Assembly (NCBI GenBank): GCA_003221075.1
Contig: QHUF01000100.1
Span: 1-11,853, forward strand
Reading direction: 5' to 3'
Length of the DNA: 11,853 nucleotides
From: Gemmatimonadota bacterium
GTDB lineage: Bacteria; Gemmatimonadota; Gemmatimonadetes; Gemmatimonadales; GWC2-71-9
Positions 6,926-11,853 of this stretch are shown here, in pieces. A program made the translations under genes and the position numbers. The first letter of the stretch is position 1. The number at the start of each line of letters is the position of its first letter. Under the pieces are notes generated by a model. The model worked only from the letters and a program-made list of their open reading frames with translations. It was not told the DNA's origin and searched no databases.

Positions 6926-7537
6926 GCCGGTGCATCGATCGTCGAACCAAGCTCCGTGGTCCTTATGGTCGCTGCATTGGCGAGTTTTGGTTGCAAGAGC
7001 AAGCCGGAGGCACCGGAGAAGGCCCTCCAGAAGGAGAGTGTGCCTCCGGCGGGCGCGCCCGTTGTGCAGACCGTCAGCGGTGACGCAGAATGCCGCGGCG
7101 CAGCGATTGAGCAGGCGCCGAACGTCCGCTGGGTCGCGGACACGTCTTTGAGTGCAGACCTCACCTACGACGGAGCCGCGGATCGCGTCTATTGGGGTAC
7201 CGGCGGCGACACTGCGTTCGTCGTCGCGATTGTAGAATGCGCAGAAGGCAAGCCTGGCCGCATCTGGGCCTTCCCGCTGCGCGCCCGCGCGATGTACGGA
7301 ACCACCGACCTTGAGATTTCCCTCGTCAACCCGGCATTTGGACACGGGTATTTTGCCGAGAATTGCCTGGGCGCCGAAAGTACCGCCGACTGCCGCCAGC
7401 TCGGCGAGCTCAATACACGGCTCGAAGCCGCCTATCAACGTGGCGGTCGTGGCCTGCAGATTGGTATCCCGGACCGGGACAACGTCCACGTCTATTGGGA
7501 TTCCGTGGCCAGCAAGTTCGTCACGTGGCGTCCATGA
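6776..7537 (+). CDS. chimeric ORF: DUF2306 remnant fused to lipoprotein-like secreted domain
   Basis: The 253-residue frame has three parts. Residues 1-50 are the DUF2306 remnant described separately. Residues 59-73 (SSVVLMVAALASFGC) look like a lipoprotein signal h-region and lipobox, although F at -2 is atypical and the usual basic start is absent. Residues 74-253 are a periplasmic-type domain with a Pro/Glu/Lys linker, four cysteines (C106, C155, C197, C206) that could form two disulfides, a loop DLTYDGAAD (128-136) and an end VYWDSVASKFVTWRP. The loop and the end resemble the FG-GAP-like secreted protein at 2824-3261. As read, the first segment would act as a membrane anchor. More likely a deletion joined two genes and removed the lipoprotein's own start. 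No function can be named. Confidence 0.6.
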   Translation: MNRKIGWWVMTVLAQERFAIMPFDAAYQTIAWLCWLPNLIVAEWIILRQRAGASIVEPSSVVLMVAALASFGCKSKPEAPEKALQKESVPPAGAPVVQTVSGDAECRGAAIEQAPNVRWVADTSLSADLTYDGAADRVYWGTGGDTAFVVAIVECAEGKPGRIWAFPLRARAMYGTTDLEISLVNPAFGHGYFAENCLGAESTADCRQLGELNTRLEAAYQRGGRGLQIGIPDRDNVHVYWDSVASKFVTWRP

Positions 7538-7746
7538 CATGCGCGATAACCCCCGCTATTATGGAAACGGGAGACGGAAGCGGTCTCGGACGCGTATACG
7601 TCCGCTGGTCCCGCATGTTGCCATCCCAACTGGTCACCAGGGTTCGACTCCCATCTTGTTCTGCCTTAAGGGTCCAGCGGTGAGACCGCATCCCTCGCCC
7701 GGCCCTGCAGGCTCACGCCTCCGCTGAGCGCGGGAGGGCCCTTAAG
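7538..7746 (+). other. 209-base intergenic stretch rich in hairpins
   Basis: No homologous coding sequence is visible in any frame. The stretch contains GAGAC 7571-7575 / GTCTC 7583-7587; CGGACG 7587-7592 / CGTCCG 7599-7604 with a 6-base loop; GTTG 7617-7620 / CAAC 7627-7630; CTGG 7631-7634 region / CCAG; a tRNA-like T-arm string GGGTTCGACTCCC near 7640-7652; and a long hairpin ending on the next gene's start codon. It may be a structured leader RNA, an eroded tRNA or mobile-element scar, or sequence left by a deletion that also removed the start of the SPFH gene. No promoter or T-rich terminator is clear. Confidence 0.45.
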
Positions 7747-7747
7747 G
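7664..7747 (+). promoter_or_regulatory. long inverted repeat covering the SD and start of the SPFH gene
   Basis: The outer stem pairs 7664-7675 with 7736-7747 over 12 pairs, one of them T-G. It continues as AGCGG 7676-7680 / CCGCT 7721-7725 after a 10-base bulge, then TGAG 7681-7684 / CTCA 7712-7715. The right arm covers the last GGG of the Shine-Dalgarno GGGAGGG (7732-7738) and the first base of GTG 7747, so in mRNA it would hide the start. Both outer arms contain the self-palindromic octamer CCTTAAGG (7664-7671, 7740-7747). They could therefore also be a repeated operator or an 8-base duplication flanking a 68-base insert. Confidence 0.5.
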
Positions 7748-8409
7748 TGGAACTCTACCGTTACGTGCGCGCGTACACGGTCATCCGGAAAGTCGACACG
7801 CGGCCGGTGCAGCTGCCCGTGAATGGGCAGGAAGTATTGAGTAAAGACGGCGTAGCGGTGAAGGTGAGCCTGTCCGCCGGCTATCGCGTCACGGATGCGC
7901 GGGCCGCCACGCTCAACGCCGACAACTACATCACGGCGCTGTACACGGAACTGCAGCAAGCGCTACGCGCTGCCGTGTCCGCAAGCGAAGTCGAGACGTT
8001 GCTACAGAATCGTGCGGAGTTGGGCCCGCAGATTCTGCAGACCTGTCAACCCGCCGCTGAGCGACTGGGCCTCGTGCTCGAGCGGCTAGCGATCCGCGAT
8101 CTGACGTTGCCGGGTGATCTCAAAAAGATCTTTGCGCAGGTTGTGAAAGCGCGGCAGGAGGGACTCGCGGCGCTCGAGCGCGCCCGCGGCGAAACCGCGG
8201 CGCTCCGCAATCTCGCCAACGCCGCGCAGATGGTGCAGCGCAATCCTCAGCTGTTGCAGCTGCGGCTGCTGCAGGTTGCCGGGCAGCAGACCGGGACGAC
8301 TCTCGTCATCGGCATGCCGCAAGGCGCCACGCCGATTCCGCTCCGCGAAGGCGCTGCGGATGTCGAGGCTCTGCCGACCGAAGGGCAAACCGATAAGCCT
8401 GCTGAGTAG
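7747..8409 (+). CDS. SPFH/Band 7 (slipin-like) protein lacking its N-terminus
   Basis: This 220-residue stomatin/slipin-type protein belongs to a family that forms membrane-associated oligomers. Recognisable parts are the second half of the Band 7 domain, with VNGQEVLSKDGVAVKVSLS (25-43), NADNYITALYTELQQALR, LPGDLKKIFAQVVKARQEGLAALERARGE, and a C-terminal helix ending in LRLLQVAGQQTG. Intact relatives begin about 35-45 residues earlier, with a membrane or amphipathic segment and a G-x-Y/PGRY strand. Here the frame meets TGA at 7681-7683, and 7684-7746 encodes nothing like that. GTG 7747 has a strong Shine-Dalgarno (GGGAGGG, 7732-7738). The gene is therefore translatable as a shortened protein without its usual membrane anchor. 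It may be a degraded gene. Confidence 0.75.
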   Translation: MELYRYVRAYTVIRKVDTRPVQLPVNGQEVLSKDGVAVKVSLSAGYRVTDARAATLNADNYITALYTELQQALRAAVSASEVETLLQNRAELGPQILQTCQPAAERLGLVLERLAIRDLTLPGDLKKIFAQVVKARQEGLAALERARGETAALRNLANAAQMVQRNPQLLQLRLLQVAGQQTGTTLVIGMPQGATPIPLREGAADVEALPTEGQTDKPAE

Positions 8410-10201
8410 GGGCCTCACCGCGGCGCTGTTCATCATCGCGGCCGTTCCCCGGGCGCACGCGCTGCAGCAGCGCACCTACGCCAACCCGATCGACATCGAC
8501 TACCGCTACAACTTCGAGCAGTTGAACCAGGGCATTTCATACCGCTCTGGCGCCGACCCCGTCATCGTGGTGCAACGCGGGAAGTACTATCTCTTCGAAA
8601 CCATCGGCGACGGGTACTGGGAGTCGACGGACCTCGGCACTTGGCGGCACATCACGCCGTCGCGCTGGCCGCTCACCGACGTCGTGGCGCCCGCGGTCCT
8701 GGCGGTGCGCGATACGATCTATCTGCTGCCGAGCACCACGAGCCCGCTGCCGATCCTGATGCTCACCGAGCCGGGGAGCGGGCGCGTCGAGTTTTACAAT
8801 CGACTGTTGCCCTGGCTGCCCATGGCGCGGGCGCGCGAGGCGGACGTGATCGCCAAGCCGGATTCGGTGCAACCCGGGCCCTGGGATCCGCAGTTCTTTC
8901 ACGATCCCGATACCGAGCGCTGGTTCCTGTATTGGAATTCGTCGAACGCGTATCCGCTGCACGCCATCGAGCTCGATAAGAGCAAGCATCTCGCCTACAA
9001 AGGGACGCCGCACTGGCTGTTCGGTCTCGACCCGGCCAATCATGGCTGGGAACGCTTCGGCCGGGACCATCGGGATTCGACGATCAAGCCGTTCATCGAA
9101 GGCTCCTGGATGACGAAGCACGCCGGCCGCTACTACCTCCAGTACGGCGCGCCGGGGACCGAGTACAACGTCTACGCGACTGGCGTCTACACGGCAGCCG
9201 ACCCACTCGGCCCGTTCACGTACGCGCCCTACAATCCGGTTGCGTACAAGCCCGGCGGGTTCGTGCAGGGCGCGGGACACGGCAACACCTTCCAGGACGT
9301 GTATGGGAATTGGTGGAACACCGGCACGCCGTGGATCGCCGTGAACTGGAATTTCGAGCGCCGCATCGGGCTGCATCCCGCGGGCTTTGATGCGGACGGG
9401 CAGATGTACGTCGACACGCGCTTCGGCGATTTCCCGCACTGGCTGCCGACGAAGTCCGGGCAGTCGAGCGACGAGCTGTTTACCGGCTGGATGCTGCTGT
9501 CGTATCGCAAGCCGGCGACCGCGTCGTCGGCGCTCGATAGTTTTCCGGCGAGCCGAGTCACCGACGAGAATCCGCGCACGTTCTGGGTGGCGCAGCAGAA
9601 TCGACCGGGCGAATGGCTCACAATCGATCTTGGCGGGACGTACGACGTGAAAGCGATCCAGGTGAACTACGCCGACTACAAGTCGGGCGTCTACGGCACC
9701 GACTCCACCGTGGTCACGCAGTTCCTCCTGCAGGCCTCGCTGGACGGCCACGTGTGGGCCGTCGTGGCCGATCTGGCCGACGAGACGCGCGATCGCCCCA
9801 ACGCGTACATCGAAATGCAGACGCCGGTGCGCGCGCGCTTTGTCCGCTACGAACACATTCACGTCGGTGCCGCGAACCTCGCGATCAGCGATATCCGCGT
9901 GTTCGGCCATCGGTCGGGATCGCCGTCACGCCCGGCGACGCCCACCGGTCTCACCGCACGGCGCGATCGCGACGCGCGCAATGCCGTCATCACGTGGCGG
10001 CCTGTGCCGGGCGCGGTCGGCTACAACCTGCGCTGGGGTATCGCACCGGCGAAGTTGTATGAGACCTACCAGCGCTTTGCCGACGAGGGGACGACGCTCG
10101 AGCTGCGCGCGTTGACGGTAGGGCAGGGGTATTGGGTCGCGATCGAGACCTTCGATGAGAACGGCGTGTCAAACCTTAGCCGGGTGATACCGATCCCGTA
10201 G
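8360..10201 (+). CDS. secreted GH43-like beta-propeller glycosidase with F5/8 type C and FN3 domains
   Basis: This 613-residue exported protein probably removes arabinose, xylose or galactose from plant or microbial polysaccharides. The signal peptide is about residues 1-35 (h-region GLTAALFIIAAV, end RAHALQ). A five-bladed GH43-like domain spans about 40-365, with candidate base D66 (SGADPVIVV), candidate modulator D176 (GPWDPQFF), candidate acid E247 (PFIEGSW) and a GHGNTF histidine H308 of the kind that faces the active site. An F5/8 type C (discoidin, CBM32-like) sugar-binding domain covers about 378-517, and FN3 about 527-613 (PTGLTARR to the end). ATG 8360 overlaps the SPFH gene by 50 bases. 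No later ATG precedes the signal peptide. The substrate is inferred from family only. Confidence 0.82.
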   Translation: MSRLCRPKGKPISLLSRGLTAALFIIAAVPRAHALQQRTYANPIDIDYRYNFEQLNQGISYRSGADPVIVVQRGKYYLFETIGDGYWESTDLGTWRHITPSRWPLTDVVAPAVLAVRDTIYLLPSTTSPLPILMLTEPGSGRVEFYNRLLPWLPMARAREADVIAKPDSVQPGPWDPQFFHDPDTERWFLYWNSSNAYPLHAIELDKSKHLAYKGTPHWLFGLDPANHGWERFGRDHRDSTIKPFIEGSWMTKHAGRYYLQYGAPGTEYNVYATGVYTAADPLGPFTYAPYNPVAYKPGGFVQGAGHGNTFQDVYGNWWNTGTPWIAVNWNFERRIGLHPAGFDADGQMYVDTRFGDFPHWLPTKSGQSSDELFTGWMLLSYRKPATASSALDSFPASRVTDENPRTFWVAQQNRPGEWLTIDLGGTYDVKAIQVNYADYKSGVYGTDSTVVTQFLLQASLDGHVWAVVADLADETRDRPNAYIEMQTPVRARFVRYEHIHVGAANLAISDIRVFGHRSGSPSRPATPTGLTARRDRDARNAVITWRPVPGAVGYNLRWGIAPAKLYETYQRFADEGTTLELRALTVGQGYWVAIETFDENGVSNLSRVIPIP

Positions 10202-10202
10202 C

Positions 10203-11037
10203 ATGGAAACAGCTGGGCAGGGGAGTCCCCGCACTCGTTGGAAGGCCGTGCTCCTGTCTCTGGGGCTTCCGGGTCTCGGCGAGGTGTACTCGGGACAGCC
10301 GAAGGCCGCGGTGGTGACTTTTCTCCTTTGGTGCTTCGTGGGGTCGCTCGGCATCGCCCTCATTTTCTTGCCGCTGCCAGGGGCGCTGGCAGAATTGCCG
10401 TTGCTTGGGGGCATCGTCGGCTTGGTGATCGTTGCCGTGCGGGCAGCCCGTTCCGCTGCGCGCGCACCGCATCCCTTCACATTGCAGCGATACAATCGGT
10501 GGTATTGGTATGGGCTTGCGATTCTGTTCAACTTGTTCGTTTGGCAGCCAACTCTGCTCAGGTACATGAAGTCGCGCTGGGTCCAGGCGTTCCGGATCCC
10601 ATCGACCTCAATGCCCGTCAGCCACCGGCGTCATGATCCTCAAGCGGATTGTTGGTATCGCCGGCGATACGTTGGCAATGCGGGACGGCGTTCTCATTCG
10701 CAATGGAGTCTCACTCGTCGAGCCGTTTACGCAGCGGCCCTACCCGACCGGCAGGGTCGAGAGCCTCACGGACGGCCGGCGGTGGCAGCTCGAGCATCTC
10801 GTTAGCGGAGATCCTGGAGCGTACCATCCTGACATGCGCAACTGGGGGCCAATTCTTATCCCCAGGGACTCCGTATTTATCCTCGGAGACAATCGCGACA
10901 ATTCATTCGATAGCCGCTCCTCGGGAGCGTTACCCGTCGATCATGTGCGCGGCCGGCCATTGTACATCTATTTTAGCAAGACGAGGGCGCCGGACTCCTT
11001 CTCCATTCGGTGGAGTCGAATCGGCCACCGGTTCTAG
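10203..11037 (+). pseudogene. lepB: signal peptidase I, broken by an internal deletion and frameshift
   Basis: Frame 1 (from ATG 10203, one base after the previous stop) encodes a multi-span N-terminal region with LGLPGLGEVYSGQP (20-33), several hydrophobic segments, and then FRIPSTSM, where S136 (codon 10608-10610) is the catalytic serine. Right after it the frame becomes nonsense and ends at 10805. The enzyme resumes one frame over: MILKRIVGIAGDTLAMRDG from 10633 carries the catalytic lysine (codon 10642-10644, box D), and ILGDNRDNSFDSR is box E, ending at TAG 11035-11037. Serine and lysine codons are only 34 bases apart, against about 40 residues in Bacillus SipS and 55 in E. coli LepB. 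The end of box B and all of box C are thus missing. As written it cannot make active peptidase. Confidence 0.85.
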
Positions 11038-11051
11038 CGAGGTTCGACCAG

Positions 11052-11306
11052 ATGCCATTCATCATCCCCAGCTGGGCACTTGGCGCCGCGGTCATCCTGA
11101 TCGCAATTCAAGTCGGGCGTGCGATCTCGGGGTCGGGCAGGCTCCGAATGCGGCGGCGCGGCGGCCAGGACGCCGATCCCGAAATCGTCGAGCTACAGGA
11201 AAACCTGCAAGCGATGCAACATCGCATCGCGGAGCTGGAGGAACGCGTCGACTTCACCGAGCGCCTGTTGGCCAAGCAGCGCGACGCCGACCGTCTGGGC
11301 TCGTGA
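11052..11306 (+). CDS. small membrane-anchored coiled-coil protein, PspB-like in design
   Basis: The product has 84 residues. There is one transmembrane helix at about 5-22 (SWALGAAVILIAIQVG), a basic stop-transfer stretch RLRMRRRGG, then a long helix with heptad-like spacing (IVELQENLQAM, RIAELEERVDFTERLLAKQ). This is the layout of phage-shock protein B and similar small envelope-stress proteins, but identity with PspB cannot be claimed. ATG 11052 is preferred over an in-frame ATG 14 codons upstream because the longer start would overlap the signal peptidase and add unrelated residues. It begins 14 bases after the peptidase stop, and its TGA overlaps the next gene's GTG. Confidence 0.7.
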   Translation: MPFIIPSWALGAAVILIAIQVGRAISGSGRLRMRRRGGQDADPEIVELQENLQAMQHRIAELEERVDFTERLLAKQRDADRLGS

Positions 11307-11602
11307 CGAAAGCGCCGGCGTTGGCGGTGATGCTGGCTGTGGCAGCCGCCTGGGCCGTGTTCGTGACCGATGTGGTCAGCGCGCGCCTACCCAGTGGATT
11401 TACGTTCTGGGCGGCCGAGGGAGGGTGGCGTGGAACGGATGGCCGGCCCTCTCGGGAGCCCAGCTTCGTCCTCGAAGTCGTGCATCCGGCGCGGTCGGCG
11501 GCAGTGGAGGCCGCGATCGTCGCCATCATCGCCGAGTACAAGCGCCGGTTCCGGCAGGAGTCAGTGCTGCGCGTCGTCAGCAGCGGACGAGCGAGCTACT
11601 GA
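11303..11602 (+). CDS. DUF3574 protein, N-terminal part of domain missing
   Basis: The product has 99 residues. The C-terminal ~80 match DUF3574 closely in pattern: W17-x2-F20 then VVSARLPSGFTF (24-35), EGGWRG (39-44), a central strand FVLEVVHP, and YKRRFRQESVLRV near the end. Intact members begin the domain with a strand R-x-E-L-Y-F-G-L and a V-S-x-x-E-W segment. Here W17 follows directly after a hydrophobic leader (LAVMLAVAAA), so about 20-25 residues of the domain are absent while the frame is kept. GTG 11303 overlaps the preceding TGA (GTGA). Members are often lipoproteins or exported proteins of unknown function. This copy may be non-functional. Confidence 0.7.
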   Translation: MTKAPALAVMLAVAAAWAVFVTDVVSARLPSGFTFWAAEGGWRGTDGRPSREPSFVLEVVHPARSAAVEAAIVAIIAEYKRRFRQESVLRVVSSGRASY

Positions 11603-11625
11603 GGATCGGCGCTCCAGCGTGCGCT

Positions 11626-11853
11626 ATGACGTTTGGCGCGCTTCCCCTTGCAGTCTGCTTATCCGCCGGTGTATCTCCGAGCGCAATGCAGCTTCTGGAT
11701 GCCAACGGAGAACTCCAGCGCCTCCGGCGTAACGTCGCCGGGTTCGAACAGCGGACTTTCCGGACACCACTGGACCGCCTGCCGAACTTCGTCGACTGTC
11801 TGTTGACGAGCGATCCGCCGCTCGCCTGCGCCTCGGCGATCGTCGAGCAGGTG
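11626..11853 (+). CDS. start of a possible exported protein (3' partial)
   Basis: From ATG 11626 a frame of 76 codons stays open to the window's end. The first ~20 residues (MTFGALPLAVCLSAGVSPSA) could be a short signal peptide. The remainder begins MQLLDANGELQRLRRN and contains FVDCLLTSDPPLACASA, with two cysteines. No family is recognised. There is no good Shine-Dalgarno at the usual distance; GAGG at 11601-11604 is about 21 bases upstream. Support is therefore only codon openness, gene-like composition and position after a long same-strand gene run. Confidence 0.45.
   Translation, partial: MTFGALPLAVCLSAGVSPSAMQLLDANGELQRLRRNVAGFEQRTFRTPLDRLPNFVDCLLTSDPPLACASAIVEQV

Noticed and set aside
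6957..7537. Independent lipoprotein CDS starting at GTG 6957 or ATG 6966
   Set aside because: These starts leave a very short n-region without positive charge, and no Shine-Dalgarno is visible before them. The fused frame from 6776 is kept, with this as an alternative.
7587..7604. CGGACG/CGTCCG hairpin as a rho-independent terminator after the lipoprotein-like ORF
   Set aside because: The stem is only 6 pairs and no T run follows; the next bases are CTGGTCCCGC.
7617..7663. A tRNA-like 3' half: GTTG/CAAC arm, then GGTCACCAG and GGGTTCGACTCCC like a T arm
   Set aside because: The T stem pairs at only 3 of 5 positions, the supposed anticodon loop has 6 bases without a U33, and no 5' sequence complements the putative acceptor CTTGTTC. 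At best an eroded fragment; not annotated as a tRNA.
8537..9910. 457-codon minus-strand open frame opposite the GH43-like gene
   Set aside because: The composition is Arg/Val/His-biased with no signal or motif, while the plus-strand protein has signal peptide, candidate catalytic acids and recognisable accessory domains.
10613..10805. Frame 1 continuation of the signal peptidase as a genuine C-terminal tail
   Set aside because: The 64 residues after STSM have no resemblance to the family and overlap the conserved box D region in the other frame, so they are read-through after a frameshift.
11603..11625. Terminator or promoter between the DUF3574 gene and the last partial ORF
   Set aside because: The 23 bases contain no inverted repeat, T run or recognisable promoter boxes.

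Overview
The window is GC-rich bacterial chromosomal DNA with genes packed head to tail, all on the plus strand. Many neighbours overlap by 1-4 bases (TGATG, TAGTG, ATGA, GTGA) or sit only a few bases apart. I saw no credible minus-strand gene, insertion sequence, CRISPR array, rRNA or intact tRNA. The gene types fit a soil or sediment heterotroph of the Gemmatimonadota/Acidobacteriota kind: a gluconate-2-dehydrogenase-subunit-3/GMC pair, a signal peptidase I with a multi-span N-terminal extension, DUF3574 and many exported hypotheticals. This placement is an inference from gene style, not from a marker gene.

Region 1 (1-2378): the 3' end of a gene with a Clp N-terminal repeat, a class I SAM methyltransferase, a minimal class III adenylate cyclase and a small cytosolic unknown. 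A 109-base gap before the cyclase holds two similar hairpins in a degenerate tandem repeat. Region 2 (2387-3818): a four-span membrane protein, a secreted protein with one FG-GAP/VCBS-like calcium loop, and a FlaR-type P-loop kinase. Region 3 (3829-6779): a secreted alpha/beta-hydrolase esterase, a Tat-like gluconate dehydrogenase subunit 3 and a GMC flavoenzyme. The flavoenzyme has a cysteine pattern like the Fe-S site of Burkholderia FAD glucose dehydrogenase. Region 4 (6776-8409): an ORF joining a remnant of a DUF2306 membrane protein to a lipoprotein-like body, a 209-base structured intergenic stretch, and an SPFH protein lacking its N-terminus. Region 5 (8360-10201): a secreted GH43-like, F5/8-type C, FN3 protein. 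Region 6 (10203-11853): a broken signal peptidase I, a PspB-like small membrane coiled-coil protein, a truncated DUF3574 protein and the start of another exported protein.

Two themes stand out. First, the esterase, the GH43-like protein and the GMC dehydrogenase pair look like an exported carbohydrate deacylation, hydrolysis and oxidation set. Second, from about 6.8 kb onward at least four genes (DUF2306/lipoprotein, SPFH, signal peptidase, DUF3574) lack internal or N-terminal blocks while their remaining parts look well conserved. That pattern means either recent clustered deletions in the organism or collapsed segments in the assembly. Telling these apart is the most useful follow-up.
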